A DNA stretch of 64,000 nucleotides from Burkholderiales bacterium (GTDB lineage: Bacteria > Pseudomonadota > Gammaproteobacteria > Burkholderiales > Burkholderiaceae_C): contig JAECRO010000006.1 in NCBI GenBank assembly GCA_016000195.1, positions 35,343 through 99,342 of the forward strand, written 5' to 3'. The notes below the pieces were generated by a model. It worked only from the letters and a program-made list of their open reading frames with translations. It ran no database searches and was not told the origin of the DNA. The stretch's first letter is position 1, and each line of letters starts with the position of its first letter. A program made the translations under genes and the position numbers. Of this stretch, positions 7,629 through 18,069 are shown one piece after another.

Positions 7629-10079
7629 TCACTCCGCCCTTGCGGGCACCAGAATTTCGCGCTGGCCGCTGCCACTCATGGCGCTGACCAGTCCGGCGCT
7701 TTCCATGTCCTCGACCAGCCGCGCGGCGCGGTTGTAGCCGATCTTGAGGTGGCGCTGCACCAGCGAAATGCTGGCCTTGCGATTCTTCAGCACCACTTCC
7801 ACGGCCTGGTCGTACATCGGGTCTTTCTCGCCACCAGCGTCGCCGGCCAGGTCGCCGCCCTCGCCGTCCACCGTGCCGCCTTCCAGCACGCCGTCGATGT
7901 AGTTGGGCGTGCCCTGCTGCTTGAGGAAGGCCACGACGCGATGCACTTCCTCGTCGCTCACAAACGCACCATGCACCCGGATTGGAAAACCCGTACCACT
8001 CGGCATGTAAAGCATGTCGCCCATGCCCAGCAAGGCCTCGGCGCCCATCTGGTCCAGAATGGTGCGGCTGTCGATCTTGCTGCTGACCTGGAAGGACAGG
8101 CGCGTCGGGATGTTGGCCTTGATCAGGCCGGTGATCACATCGACGCTGGGGCGCTGCGTCGCCAGGATCAAATGGATGCCGGCGGCGCGGGCTTTTTGCG
8201 CCAGGCGCGCAATCAGCTCCTCGATCTTCTTGCCGACCACCATCATCAGGTCGGCCAGCTCGTCGATCACCACGACGATATAGGGCAGGCGCTCCAGCGG
8301 CTCGGGCTCATCGGGCGTCAGGCTGAAGGGGTTGTAGATGAATTCCTCGCTGGCATTGGCTTCGTCGATCTTGGCGTTGTAGCCGGCCAGGTTGCGCACG
8401 CCCAGCTTGCTCATCAGCTTGTAGCGTTTCTCCATTTCGGCCACGCACCAGTTCAGGCCGTGGGCGGCCTGGCGCATGTCAGTGACCACCGGCGCCAGCA
8501 GGTGCGGAATGCCTTCATAGACGCTCATCTCCAGCATCTTGGGGTCAATCAGGAGCAGCCGCACATCGCGCGGATCGGCCTTGTACAGCAGGCTCAAAAT
8601 CATGGCATTGATGCCCACGGACTTGCCCGAACCAGTGGTTCCGGCCACCAGGCAATGCGGCATCTTGGCCAGGTCGGCAACGACGGCATGGCCGGCAATG
8701 TCTTTGCCCAGGCCCATGGTGAGCAGCGAGGTCGCGTCGTTGTAAACCTGCGAGCCCAGGATTTCGCTGAGCTTGATCATCTGCCGCTTGGCGTTGGGCA
8801 GCTCCAGCGCCATGTAGTTCTTGCCAGGAATGGTTTCAATCACCCGGATCGACACCAGGCTCAGGGCGCGCGCCAGATCCTTGGCCAGCGTGACGACCTG
8901 AGAGCCCTTGACGCCGGTGGCCGGCTCGATTTCGTAGCGGGTAATCACCGGGCCGGGCGCGGCGGCAACGACCCGCACCTCGACGCCAAAGTCCTTGAGC
9001 TTCTTCTCGATCAGCCGCGAGGTCATTTCCAGTGTTTCGGAGGCGACGCTTTCCTGCCGCAGCAAGGCGGTATCCAGCAGGCTGACCTGCGGCAAACGCG
9101 AGTCTGAAAGGGAGGGCGATGCGGGTGCGGCGGGTGCAATCGATGCAACTGGCGTCGTCCTCAAAGAAGGAGCAGGTGCCGACACTGAAGGCGCGGCAGA
9201 TGACGCAGCGACAGACGCTGCCGCAGATGGTGCGGCCGGCGGTGCCTGCGGCCGGATTTTGACGGCCCGCTCGCTTTTTGGCAGCTCGGCCACCGAAGGC
9301 TTGATGATGACCGGCACCGGATGGTGTTCCTCAATCTCGATGCGTTCGCCGGTCAGTGTTTCTTCGCGCTCGCGGGCGGCCTTCTTGCCAACCGCCAGGT
9401 CTGCGGCCACCTCGCGCTTTTCACGGCGCAAGGCGATGACGCTGTCGATCCTGGCGCCCAGCGCCAGGGCCACGCGGGCCCATGAAAAATTGAACACGCT
9501 GGCCACGGCAATCACGCCCAGCGCGATAAAGACCAGGCCCGAGCCGGCAAATCCCAGCCATTTGACGCCCAGGTTGCCGAGCACATAACCAATAATGCCG
9601 CCCGCATGGCCCGGCAGCCTGAACTCGAACCGGTACAGGCGCGACCACTCCAGCCCAGCGCTGGCCGCCAGCAGCAGCAGCAGGCCCAGCCAGAACCGGA
9701 TGCGGCTGGCGGCGGATGGGGGCGCCAGCGAATCGCCGCGCAGCCCACGCGTCACCGACTGCAGCCAGGCCCAGGAACCGGCTGCCAGCGCCCACCAGAT
9801 CGAAAACCCAAGCAAGAAGTAGCTGGCGTCGGCCACCCAGGCGCCCAGATGGCCGCCCCAGTTTTTGGCGGCCACCAGCGTGCCGCTGGCCGCCTCTGGA
9901 TTGCCCGACGTTGACCAGGCGGCGTCCTGCGGCGAATAGCTCAGCAGGGCCGCCAGCCACAGAATCAGGCCAACCAGTCCCAAAATCAGGCCGACTTCGC
10001 GGGCGAAACGTTTGAAGCCGCCGGGCGCGCCCGCAGCAGGAGAATTTCTGGAGTTCAGGGTATCTAGCGAGTAAGTCAT
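7629..10079 (-). CDS. ftsK: DNA translocase FtsK
   Basis: The 816-residue septal DNA pump clears chromosome ends during division and activates XerCD at dif. There are four N-terminal transmembrane segments (within the first 190 residues), a short linker rich in Ala, Ser and Pro ([17 protein letters not shown] region), then the RecA-like motor with Walker [15 protein letters not shown] and Walker [13 protein letters not shown], and a C-terminal gamma winged-helix domain ([20 protein letters not shown]) that reads KOPS sites. The linker is much shorter than in E. coli FtsK, as is usual in Betaproteobacteria. lolA follows directly. Confidence 0.96.
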   Translation of the reverse strand: MTYSLDTLNSRNSPAAGAPGGFKRFAREVGLILGLVGLILWLAALLSYSPQDAAWSTSGNPEAASGTLVAAKNWGGHLGAWVADASYFLLGFSIWWALAAGSWAWLQSVTRGLRGDSLAPPSAASRIRFWLGLLLLLAASAGLEWSRLYRFEFRLPGHAGGIIGYVLGNLGVKWLGFAGSGLVFIALGVIAVASVFNFSWARVALALGARIDSVIALRREKREVAADLAVGKKAAREREETLTGERIEIEEHHPVPVIIKPSVAELPKSERAVKIRPQAPPAAPSAAASVAASSAAPSVSAPAPSLRTTPVASIAPAAPASPSLSDSRLPQVSLLDTALLRQESVASETLEMTSRLIEKKLKDFGVEVRVVAAAPGPVITRYEIEPATGVKGSQVVTLAKDLARALSLVSIRVIETIPGKNYMALELPNAKRQMIKLSEILGSQVYNDATSLLTMGLGKDIAGHAVVADLAKMPHCLVAGTTGSGKSVGINAMILSLLYKADPRDVRLLLIDPKMLEMSVYEGIPHLLAPVVTDMRQAAHGLNWCVAEMEKRYKLMSKLGVRNLAGYNAKIDEANASEEFIYNPFSLTPDEPEPLERLPYIVVVIDELADLMMVVGKKIEELIARLAQKARAAGIHLILATQRPSVDVITGLIKANIPTRLSFQVSSKIDSRTILDQMGAEALLGMGDMLYMPSGTGFPIRVHGAFVSDEEVHRVVAFLKQQGTPNYIDGVLEGGTVDGEGGDLAGDAGGEKDPMYDQAVEVVLKNRKASISLVQRHLKIGYNRAARLVEDMESAGLVSAMSGSGQREILVPARAE

Positions 10080-10157
10080 AAACGGGTCTCAGAGCTTAAC
10101 GTAGTTGAGCCAGGCTTTGAGGTCAGGCGCAGCCAAGAACTGTAAGCACCTGGCAAG

Positions 10158-10847
10158 TCAGCCCAGCGAATCCAGGCGCTGTTTCACCAGCAGCGAGCCG
10201 TCGTCCTGCGTTTTGATGAAGCCGCGTTCTTCAAGATCCTTCATGACCCGGCTGACCATCTCGCGCGACGCACCCACCATTTTCGCCATATCCTGGCGCG
10301 ATACCCGGCCGGGAATCACGGCATTGCCTTCTGCGCAGCGGATGTTTTCTCCGGCAAATTCCAGCAGCACCCTGGCCACCCGGCCATAGACATCCATCAG
10401 GGCCAGGGACTCGATTTTTCGATCCGCCTGGCGCAGTCGCTGCACCAGGCCCTTGAGCACCGCATAAGCCATGGAGTCGCTGTCGGGCATGCAACGCGCG
10501 AACTCCAGCTGCCCCAGAATCAGGACATCGGTCTGCACCTCTGCCAAAACAGAGGCTGAGTGGGGCTCCTGGTCGATCAGGCTCATCTCGCCTACGTAAT
10601 CGCCCGACCGCATCGTTGCCAGAATCACCTCACGGCCCCGCACGTCACTGCTGACGACGCGGGCGCGGCCGGTCAGAATAATCGTCAGGGCATTGGATTT
10701 CTTGCCCTGCTCGACGATGGTTTCACCCCGCTTGTAGCGGCGCTTGGTCACGGCATCAGCCACCGAGGCCGCCTGGCTGGTGGTCAACATTGAAAAAAGA
10801 GGTACGCGGCGAATCAATTCCAGCCGGGAAACCATGGTGGTTGTCAT
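10158..10847 (-). CDS. Crp/Fnr-family transcriptional regulator
   Basis: This 229-residue regulator has an N-terminal cyclic-nucleotide-binding beta roll (IVEQGKKSNALTIILTGRARV, GDYVGEMSLIDQEPHSASV) and a C-terminal winged helix with VSRQDMAKMVGASREMVSR as the recognition region. The GEMSLID segment resembles the nucleotide-binding cassette of Crp, and no cysteine cluster of the Fnr type is present, so a cAMP-like effector is more likely than an iron-sulfur sensor; this is inference. The start at 10847 has GGAGG eight bases upstream; ATG at 10862 would lie on that site. It is divergent from trxB. Confidence 0.88.
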   Translation of the reverse strand: MTTTMVSRLELIRRVPLFSMLTTSQAASVADAVTKRRYKRGETIVEQGKKSNALTIILTGRARVVSSDVRGREVILATMRSGDYVGEMSLIDQEPHSASVLAEVQTDVLILGQLEFARCMPDSDSMAYAVLKGLVQRLRQADRKIESLALMDVYGRVARVLLEFAGENIRCAEGNAVIPGRVSRQDMAKMVGASREMVSRVMKDLEERGFIKTQDDGSLLVKQRLDSLG

Positions 10848-10971
10848 CCGCAGTTCCTCCATATCCCGCCGCCGACAGTTGCCCGGTGATTTCTTACAAT
10901 GGCTGCGCTTTCGCAAAAAACAGATGCTGTCAAAGTTTCACCTTGCCGGGACACATACATACGCGACCTGA

Positions 10972-11955
<984 letters not shown>

Positions 11956-12025
11956 AACCCCCGTGCATCGCAAGCCGTTCCTCGATTGATCACGCCCCGC
12001 TCACGAGGCCGGCAAAAGGCTTGAT

Positions 12026-12054
12026 TTCTGATAATTTTGTTTTCAAGCTATAAT
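12026..12054 (+). promoter_or_regulatory. Putative promoter of rpmB-rpmG
   Basis: A perfect -10 hexamer TATAAT at 12049-12054 lies in AT-rich DNA with a weak -35 (TTCTGA, 12026-12031) 17 bases upstream. The transcript would have a leader of roughly 90 bases before rpmB. Confidence 0.55.
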
Positions 12055-12149
12055 TTATGGCTTGGCTGAGCATTCGTAGGGTCTGTCCAGCACAGGCCCG
12101 GTTGGGTTTTTCAGCATCCTATTTCTAATTTTTTACGGAGAGTGCGCTC

Positions 12150-12383
12150 ATGGCACGCGTCTGTCAGGTAACGGGCAAAGGCCCGATGGTGGGAAACAAT
12201 GTTTCTCACGCAAACAACAAAACCAAGCGTCGGTTCATGCCCAACCTGCAGTACCGCCGTATTTGGGTCGAAAGCGAAAACCGCTGGGTGCGCCTGCGCA
12301 TCACTGCAGCCGGTCTGCGCCTGATTGACAAAAACGGCATTGATGCAGTCCTGGTGGACCTTCGTGCCCGCGGTGAAGTCTAA
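12150..12383 (+). CDS. rpmB: 50S ribosomal protein L28
   Basis: The 77-residue protein begins [29 protein letters not shown], the hallmark of L28, and ends in the conserved helix [30 protein letters not shown] upstream of the ATG is a good ribosome site. It lies 11 bases before rpmG, the standard two-gene ribosomal operon. No cysteine pair for zinc is present beyond Cys5. Confidence 0.98.
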   Translation: MARVCQVTGKGPMVGNNVSHANNKTKRRFMPNLQYRRIWVESENRWVRLRITAAGLRLIDKNGIDAVLVDLRARGEV

Positions 12384-12394
12384 GGAGAACGATC

Positions 12395-12562
12395 ATGGCT
12401 AAAGGCGGACGCGAAAAAATCAAGCTGCAATCGACAGCTGGCACCGGTCACTTCTACACGACCGACAAAAACAAAAAAACCACCCCTGAAAAAATGCTGA
12501 TCATGAAATTTGATCCCAAGGCACGCAAGCATGTGGAATACAAGGAAATCAAGCTGAAGTAA
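12395..12562 (+). CDS. rpmG: 50S ribosomal protein L33 (zinc-free form)
   Basis: This 55-residue protein ([20 protein letters not shown]...[14 protein letters not shown]) is L33. It contains no cysteine, so it is the zinc-independent form usual in Gram-negative bacteria. The ribosome site AAGGAG overlaps the end of rpmB's stop region and the gene is followed at once by a terminator. Confidence 0.97.
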   Translation: MAKGGREKIKLQSTAGTGHFYTTDKNKKTTPEKMLIMKFDPKARKHVEYKEIKLK

Positions 12563-12577
12563 TTCAGCCTGACACCT

Positions 12578-12631
12578 GCAACGCTTTCTGGCGTTGCCAA
12601 AAAACCCGCTGGTTTCCAGTGGGTTTTTTTA
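12578..12631 (+). terminator. rpmBG transcription terminator (two hairpins)
   Basis: GCAACGC (12578-12584) pairs with GCGTTGC (12591-12597). A second hairpin, AAAACCCGCTGG / CCAGTGGGTTTT, ends in a run of seven T residues at 12624-12630 and is the likely intrinsic terminator. Confidence 0.85.
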
Positions 12632-12744
12632 TGCCTGGTTCATCTTCGTTGGGGATTCGATGCGCAATCAGATGCCTCAGGCCATGGCAATTCCTGCTTT
12701 CAATTCCAGCAGCAACCACGCCGTTCAGTTCAGACCCATGAAAA

Positions 12745-12780
12745 AAAACCGCCTCAGCGAATCAACGCTGAGACGGTTTT
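12745..12780 (-). terminator. Terminator of the desaturase gene
   Basis: AAAACCG-CTCAGCG and CGCTGAG-CGGTTTT form a 15-bp stem with one mismatch and a six-base loop. On the minus strand the stem is followed by eight T residues (opposite A 12741-12748), so it terminates the desaturase transcript about 35 bases after its stop. Confidence 0.85.
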
Positions 12781-12814
12781 ACAGGGTTTCGGAAGTTGCT
12801 GCAGGATCAAACGA

Positions 12815-14014
12815 TCAGGTACGGGCAGCACGCAGCTTCATTGAAAACTCACGCAGCGCCGCAATGCCGCTTTCTTCAGCCCGATGGCACCAGGCCTGCA
12901 GATCGGCGGCCAGTTGCTCGCGCGATGCCGAGGTGCTCAGCCAGAGCTGGCGAAGCTCTTCGCGCATCGTGACCATCTTGTCCAGCACCGGATGCTCGGC
13001 GCGGACCTGGGCAATTTGTGGTCTGGCCGCTGCCGGCACCTTGTCTTCATCACGGTGCAGCCAGCGATTGGCCAGCTTCAGCATGGAAACATCGGCTTTT
13101 TTGGCTTCCAGCAGTGTCAGTTCGGCCTTGCCGGCGCGGCGCAGTTCGCGTGCGAAGCCCGCCATCACTTCGTAGCGGTGCGCAATCAGGGCTTCGAGCG
13201 TCTTTTCGTCAGCCACCGGCTGGATGGCACCCAATTGAAGCTTGGGCGGCACTTTTTTCACAGAAGCCAGACCGATGATTTCCATGGCGCGGATATAACC
13301 CCAGCCAATGTCGAATTCATAGGGCTTGACCGAGAATTTGGCCGACGTGGGATAGGTATGGTGGTTGTTGTGCAACTCTTCGCCGCCAATGATGATGCCC
13401 CAGGGCGACACATTGGTGCTGGCGTCAGGCGCTTCAAAGTTACGGTAGCCCCAGTAGTGGCCAATGCCGTTGATGATGCCGGCGGCCGTGATGGGAATCC
13501 ACATCATCTGAACCGCCCACACGCTCAAGCCAGCCACGCCGAACAGTGCCAGATTGATGATCAGCATCAGGCCGACGCCTTGCCAGCTGAAACGGGTGTA
13601 CAGGTTGCGCTCGATCCAGTCATCGGGCGTACCGCGGCCAAACTTGGCAAGGGTTTCCTTGTTCTTCGTTTCGGCACGGTACAACTCGGCACCGGTGTAA
13701 AGCACGGTCTTGATGCCGTGGGCATGCGGACTGTGCGGGTCGTCCATGGTTTCGCACTTGGCGTGGTGCTTGCGGTGCACGCCGACCCATTCCTTCGTCA
13801 CCTGGCCGGTTGCCAGCCACAGCCAGAAACGGAAAAAATGCGCCGGAATGGCGTGCAAATCAAGGGCGCGGTGGGCCTGATGGCGATGCAGGTACAGCGT
13901 CACGCTGACAATGGTGATGTGGGTGGTCACCAAGGTGTACAGCACGATTTGCCACCAGCTTGCAGCGACCAGGCCATGAGCCAGCCAGTCGATGGCGGCA
14001 TCCAACAAAATCAT
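12815..14014 (-). CDS. Membrane fatty acid desaturase (acyl-CoA/acyl-lipid delta-9 type)
   Basis: The 399-residue integral membrane di-iron enzyme introduces a cis double bond into acyl chains. The three histidine boxes are HRHQAH, HRKHH and HNNHH, in the order and spacing of delta-9 desaturases, separated by hydrophobic segments (SWWQIVLYTLVTTHITIVSVTLY; GLMLIINLALFGVAGLSVW). The last 130 residues form a soluble, charged extension not needed for the core fold. A monocistronic gene with its own promoter and terminator; membrane fluidity control in the cold is plausible but inferred. RsmB-like methyltransferase lies upstream on the same strand. Confidence 0.9.
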   Translation of the reverse strand: MILLDAAIDWLAHGLVAASWWQIVLYTLVTTHITIVSVTLYLHRHQAHRALDLHAIPAHFFRFWLWLATGQVTKEWVGVHRKHHAKCETMDDPHSPHAHGIKTVLYTGAELYRAETKNKETLAKFGRGTPDDWIERNLYTRFSWQGVGLMLIINLALFGVAGLSVWAVQMMWIPITAAGIINGIGHYWGYRNFEAPDASTNVSPWGIIIGGEELHNNHHTYPTSAKFSVKPYEFDIGWGYIRAMEIIGLASVKKVPPKLQLGAIQPVADEKTLEALIAHRYEVMAGFARELRRAGKAELTLLEAKKADVSMLKLANRWLHRDEDKVPAAARPQIAQVRAEHPVLDKMVTMREELRQLWLSTSASREQLAADLQAWCHRAEESGIAALREFSMKLRAART

Positions 14015-14053
14015 AGAAATCCTTTAATTAATCCGGACCTGCCACGTATTCAA

Positions 14054-14085
14054 GGCTTGTCCACCAAGGGTGGCGCCGGACAACC
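14054..14085 (-). promoter_or_regulatory. Hairpin in the desaturase 5' untranslated region
   Basis: GGCTTGTCC (14054-14062) and GGACAACC (14078-14085) can pair, and inside them CCACC and GGTGG form a further stem. The element lies between the promoter and the start codon of the desaturase, so it would be part of the mRNA leader. Confidence 0.45.
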
Positions 14086-14089
14086 TTTA

Positions 14090-14118
14090 ATTATAAATTG
14101 CCAAACCCCTAAACGCAA
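14090..14118 (-). promoter_or_regulatory. Putative promoter of the desaturase gene
   Basis: On the minus strand TTGCGT (opposite 14113-14118) and a perfect TATAAT (opposite 14090-14095) are separated by 17 bases. The start codon is about 75 bases downstream. Confidence 0.6.
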
Positions 14119-14196
14119 AGACCCTTCAGCAAGGCCGCTGCGCTTTCAAGCCCCTCTGACCCACTCAGGAATTTGCCCGGGAACCGGCCGGTCCAC

Positions 14197-15450
14197 TCAG
14201 GCCTTTTGCCAGACAGCGGCAAAGAACCCGTCGGTCTGGTGCAGGTAGGGCCAGAGCCGCAAGTAAGGGCCACGGCAGAGTTTTTCAGCATGCTCGACGC
14301 CGATATGGGTCAGCAGCGGTGCCGCTTCAAGCACCTGGAAGTCTGGATTCGCGGCGCTGAAGGCCTCGGCAATGGCTTCGTTTTCCTCGCGCAGGATGCT
14401 GCAGGTGGCATACACCAGCCGTCCGCCCGGCTTCACCAGGCGCGCGGCGCTCTGCAAAATAGCGGTTTGCTTGGCGGTCAGCTCTTCAATCGCCTTGGGG
14501 CTTTGGCGCCATTTCAGGTCCGGGTTGCGCCGCAGCGTGCCCAGGCCCGAACATGGCGCATCGACCAGCACCCGGTCGATCTTGCCGGCCAGCCGCTTGA
14601 TGCGGTCATCGCGCTCATGGGCAATGGCGACCGGATGCACGTTCGACAGGCCGCTGCGCGCCAGGCGTGGCTTGAGGGCCGCGAGCCGGTGGGCGGAGGT
14701 GTCAAAGGCATACAGCCGGCCGGTCGTGCGCATCGAAGCTCCAAGTGCCAGGGTTTTGCCGCCGGCGCCGGCGCAGAAATCGACCACCATCTCGCCGCGC
14801 TTGGCATCGACCAGCAGCGCCAGCAGTTGCGAGCCTTCGTCCTGCACTTCAATTGCGCCGCGCTTGAAGGCATCGACATTCGCCAGTTGCGGCTTGTCCA
14901 TCAGGCGCAAGCCCCACGGCGAATATGGAGTTGCTACTGTTTTAATAGCTGCTCGTGCAAGCTCCTTCTGCACATCAGCCCGTTTATCCTTCAAGGTGTT
15001 GACGCGCAGATCGAGTCCGGCCGGCGCATTGAGGCTTTCGACCAGCGGCCAGAAGTCCTCGCCCAGCTGGCTTTTAAGCGGCTCGACCAGCCACTGCGGC
15101 AGGTTGTGGCGGTGCAGTTCCATCAGGTCTGACGGTTTGACCTGGTCGCAGCGCGAGAGCCAGTCTTCTTCCTGCTCGGTCAGCGCGCCATACAGGAAGT
15201 CGCGCGGGGCGGCAAAGCCCAGGATGGCCAAGCGCCGCTCGGGCACGCCGCTGCCGTGCTGGGCCAGGTAGGTGTAGAGGTTTTTCTTGCGCAGCACGCC
15301 ATAGATGGTTTCAGCCACGGTGGCCCGCTCGCGCGGGCCGAGCCGCATTTCGCGGAAATAGCGCGACACCACCATATCGGCGGGATGGTCAAATTTAAGA
15401 ACCTGCTTGAGAAGCTCGGTACAACAGTCGAGTAAGGCGTTAGGATGCAT
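14197..15450 (-). CDS. RsmB/Sun-type rRNA (cytosine-C5) methyltransferase
   Basis: The 417-residue SAM-dependent enzyme has a short NusB-like N-terminal region (RYFREMRLGPRERATVAETIYGVLR) and a Rossmann methyltransferase domain. VVDFCAGAGGKTLALG is the SAM-binding motif, DAPCSGLGTLRRNPD holds the release cysteine and YATCSILREENE the catalytic cysteine. Target is probably 16S rRNA, by family. The ATG at 15450 begins MHPNALLDCCTELLKQVL; a longer open frame upstream has no family similarity. Repeat A copy 5 lies in frame at 14933-14980 and codes for part of ELARAAIKTVATPYS. Confidence 0.92.
   Translation of the reverse strand: MHPNALLDCCTELLKQVLKFDHPADMVVSRYFREMRLGPRERATVAETIYGVLRKKNLYTYLAQHGSGVPERRLAILGFAAPRDFLYGALTEQEEDWLSRCDQVKPSDLMELHRHNLPQWLVEPLKSQLGEDFWPLVESLNAPAGLDLRVNTLKDKRADVQKELARAAIKTVATPYSPWGLRLMDKPQLANVDAFKRGAIEVQDEGSQLLALLVDAKRGEMVVDFCAGAGGKTLALGASMRTTGRLYAFDTSAHRLAALKPRLARSGLSNVHPVAIAHERDDRIKRLAGKIDRVLVDAPCSGLGTLRRNPDLKWRQSPKAIEELTAKQTAILQSAARLVKPGGRLVYATCSILREENEAIAEAFSAANPDFQVLEAAPLLTHIGVEHAEKLCRGPYLRLWPYLHQTDGFFAAVWQKA
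14933..14980 (+). repeat. Repeat family A, copy 5, inside the methyltransferase gene
   Basis: GCTACTGTTTTAATAGCTG then CTCGTGCA and CTGCACATCAGC: both halves of the repeat are recognisable, within the coding frame of the minus-strand gene. Confidence 0.7.
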
Positions 15451-15504
15451 GCCCCATTGTCCCACTGCCCGCCGCCCGGCTTTTACCTTCAGCGTCGATT
15501 GACC

Positions 15505-15741
15505 ATGCCAGAACACCTCCCGCCGCTGATCGAAACCCCGCCCGGGCGCTACCGCCACTACAGGGGCATGCCTTATGAAGTGGTCGGCACGGTGCGCCAC
15601 AGCGAAACCCTGGAGCCGATGACGCTGTACCGCGCGCTGTATGGCGAGCATGGTTTATGGGTGCGGCCGGCGGCGATGTTCAACGAAGAAGTGGTCACAG
15701 GCGGCGTTCGCCAGCCGCGTTTTGCTCGCCAACCCGATTGA
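15505..15741 (+). CDS. DUF1653 domain protein
   Basis: A 78-residue protein with the DUF1653 pattern GRYRHYRGMPYEVVGTVRHSETLEPMTLYRALY...LWVRPAAMFNEEV. The family is small, soluble and of unknown biochemical role, often near translation or nucleotide genes. The ATG at 15505 (MPEHLPPL) directly precedes the domain; an upstream in-frame ATG at 15445 would overlap the start of the divergent methyltransferase. Confidence 0.85.
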   Translation: MPEHLPPLIETPPGRYRHYRGMPYEVVGTVRHSETLEPMTLYRALYGEHGLWVRPAAMFNEEVVTGGVRQPRFARQPD

Positions 15742-15816
15742 ATTCCGCGAAGGACGCAAGGTATGCCCGATAGGAACAACGGCCACAGCGTGGGGCTGCG
15801 CCTCTTCACCAGCCGG

Positions 15817-15901
15817 GGCCGCGGAACCGGCTCCGCCGGGCCGCAGGCGCAGCAGCCCCCAGGGGGCAGCGCATTACACGAAGTGAAAAGCGTGGGGGCC
15901 A
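15817..15901 (+). repeat. Repeat family B, copy 1 (GC-rich intergenic)
   Basis: GGCCGCGGAACCGGCTCCGC then GGGCCGCAGGCGCAGCAG, then CCCCCAGGGGGCAGCG, then AGCGTGGGGGCC. The same modules in the same order recur, inverted, at 34266, 37929 and near 45735. It lies just before prfC. Confidence 0.75.
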
Positions 15902-15927
15902 TACCACCTCGCCGATAATCATCGGTT

Positions 15928-17544
15928 ATGTCCGAAAACACTGAAATCGCAAGCCAAGTCAAGCGCCGCCGCACGTTTGCCATCATTTCCCACCCCGACG
16001 CGGGTAAAACCACGCTGACCGAAAAGCTGCTGCTGTTCTCGGGCGCCATCCAGATCGCCGGCAGCGTCAAGGCGCGCAAGGCCGCGCGCCACGCGACCTC
16101 CGACTGGATGGAAATCGAAAAGCAGCGCGGCATTTCCGTCGCCAGCTCGGTCATGCAGATGGAATACCGCGACTGCGTGATCAACCTGCTGGATACCCCC
16201 GGCCACCAGGACTTCTCGGAAGACACCTACCGCGTGCTGACCGCCGTCGATGCCGCCTTGATGGTGATCGACGCGGCCAACGGCGTCGAGCCGCAAACCC
16301 GCCGCCTGCTGCAGGTCTGCCGCGCGCGCGGCACGCCCATCCTGACTTTCGTCAACAAGATGGACCGCGAGGTGCAGGACCCGATGAGCGTGATGGACGA
16401 GATCGAGCGTGAACTCGGCATGGCCGTGGTGCCCTTTACCTGGCCGGTCGGCATGGGCAAGCTGTTCCACGGCGTCTATGACCGGCGCGAAAAACGCATG
16501 CGCGTCTTCAGCCCCGGCGAGGACAAGGCCGGCGGCGACGATGAAATCCTGGCCGGGCTGGACAACGCTGAAGCGAGCAAGCGCTTCGGCGCCGAATTCA
16601 CCCAGGCGCAGGACGAACTCGAACTGCTCGAAGGCGCCTCGCCCGAATTCAACCGCGAGGACTTTCTGGCTGGCAGGCAGACGCCGATGTTCTTCGGCTC
16701 GGCCATCAACAATTTCGGCGTGCAGGAAGTGCTTGATGCGCTCGTTGACCTGGCCCCGTCACCCGCGCCGCGCGCCGCCCTGCAACGCCTGGTGCTCCCG
16801 GAGGAAAAGAAATTTTCCGGCGTGGTGTTCAAGATCCAGGCCAACATGGACCCGGCGCACCGCGACCGGATTGCGTTCTTGCGCGTGGCCAGCGGCGAGT
16901 TCACGCGCGGCATGAAACTCAAGGTGGTGCGCAGCGGCAAGGAGCTGCGGCCCAACACCGTGGTGAGCTTCATGAGCCAGCGCAGGGAGTTGCTCGACAC
17001 GGCGTTTGCCGGTGACATCATCGGCATTCCCAACCACGGCGTGCTGCAGCTCGGCGACACGCTGACCGAGGGCGAGGCGCTGCAGTTCACCGGCCTGCCC
17101 TTCTTTGCGCCGGAAATGTTCCGCGCTGTCGAAGTGGCCGACCCGCTGCGCAGCAAGCAGCTGCGCGCCGGCCTCACGCAGCTCGGCGAGGAAGGCGCGA
17201 TCCAGGTGTTCCGCCCGATTGCCGGCTCGCTGCTGCTGCTGGGCGCGGTCGGCCAGCTGCAGTTTGAAGTCGTGGCGCACCGGCTGGAGCATGAATACGG
17301 CGTCAAGGCGCGCATCATGCCGAGCAACTTCAACCTGGCGCGCTGGGTGACGTGCGATGACCCGAACGAGCTGAAAAAATTCATCGACGCCAACGCGCAC
17401 CGCGTCGCGCTGGACGCGGTCGATGCGCCGACGCTGCTGGTGGACCACAGCGCCACACTGCGCGCCGTGGAGCAGCAATGGCCGAAGATCAAGTTCCATG
17501 CGCTGCGCGAGCATGCCGGACTGGTGTTTCAGTCAAAAATGTAG
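15928..17544 (+). CDS. prfC: Peptide chain release factor 3
   Basis: RF3 is the 538-residue GTPase that removes RF1/RF2 from the ribosome after termination. G1 is SHPDAGKTTLTEKLL, G2 region RGISVASSVMQM, G3 DTPGHQDFSEDTYR and G4 NKMDR; domains II and III follow, with the family motif IPNHGVLQLGDTLTEGE and the C-terminal QLQFEVVAHRLEHEYGVKA. Length agrees with the family. The start begins MSENTEIASQVKRRRTFAIISHPDAG; no operon partner downstream, where repeat A and a decayed gene on the other strand are found. Confidence 0.97.
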   Translation: MSENTEIASQVKRRRTFAIISHPDAGKTTLTEKLLLFSGAIQIAGSVKARKAARHATSDWMEIEKQRGISVASSVMQMEYRDCVINLLDTPGHQDFSEDTYRVLTAVDAALMVIDAANGVEPQTRRLLQVCRARGTPILTFVNKMDREVQDPMSVMDEIERELGMAVVPFTWPVGMGKLFHGVYDRREKRMRVFSPGEDKAGGDDEILAGLDNAEASKRFGAEFTQAQDELELLEGASPEFNREDFLAGRQTPMFFGSAINNFGVQEVLDALVDLAPSPAPRAALQRLVLPEEKKFSGVVFKIQANMDPAHRDRIAFLRVASGEFTRGMKLKVVRSGKELRPNTVVSFMSQRRELLDTAFAGDIIGIPNHGVLQLGDTLTEGEALQFTGLPFFAPEMFRAVEVADPLRSKQLRAGLTQLGEEGAIQVFRPIAGSLLLLGAVGQLQFEVVAHRLEHEYGVKARIMPSNFNLARWVTCDDPNELKKFIDANAHRVALDAVDAPTLLVDHSATLRAVEQQWPKIKFHALREHAGLVFQSKM

Positions 17545-17560
17545 TCTTTTAAGCCGCTGG

Positions 17561-17605
17561 CGCAGTCAGCACGGGCATAAGCAGCTATTATTTTTATAGT
17601 GAAAT
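17561..17605 (-). repeat. Repeat family A, copy 6
   Basis: CACGGGCATAAGCAGCTATT and ATTTTTATAG: a minus-strand copy that forms the last codons of the remnant gene ending at 17566 (residues CLCPC). Confidence 0.6.
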
Positions 17606-17982
17606 AGCTTGGCGAAAAACGGAAAGGTCAGCACGCCGTTGTTCAGCGGCTTGCGGGCCAGCCTGGCGGGGTCGGCAATGGCCATCAGGTCGATGTAGCC
17701 GATCTTGCGCACCGCACCCCCCACATTGGCGTCGCTCAGTTCCACCTTGTAGACGCGCTTGAAGCTGGCGATGTCGTGAAAGCAGTCGGTGCGCTTCTGG
17801 CCTTCGGGCGCGTCTTTCGGCGCGGCGATGAACGAATTGGCGGGCATGACCACATGCCCTGCCAGCGTCGCGGGATAGGCGGTTTGCGCCTGCAGGGGCA
17901 AGGCCATCAGCAGGGCACTCACGGCCAGGGCAAGAACGCGCGGCCAGAACAACGGGCGGGAAGCTGACAAAGACAAAGGCAT
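17566..17982 (-). pseudogene. Remnant of a secreted esterase-like-phytase family protein
   Basis: The frame gives 138 residues starting with a signal peptide (VLALAVSALLMALPLQAQ). AYPATLAGHVVMPANSFIAAPKDAPE resembles, from memory, the mature N-terminus of proteins annotated 'esterase-like activity of phytase'. The text then jumps to FKRVYKVELSDANVGG and KIGYIDLMAIADPARLARKP followed by NGVLTFPFF, which belongs near the C-terminus of that much longer family. It ends in YKNNSCLCPC, translated from repeat A. I infer a large internal deletion and loss of the true C-terminus. The ATG at 17982 has AAGGA upstream. It could alternatively be a small unrelated secreted protein. Confidence 0.5.
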
Positions 17983-18069
17983 GCGTGCATTCCTTTTATG
18001 TGAAGAAAGCACATGGTGCAAAAAGCCTGTGACCGCGCCATGACATGCGCCGCACCTGCTTTGCGCACT

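Noticed and set aside
12594..13175. Plus-strand frame after rpmG
   Set aside because: It covers the terminators and the antisense of the desaturase gene; no coding signature.
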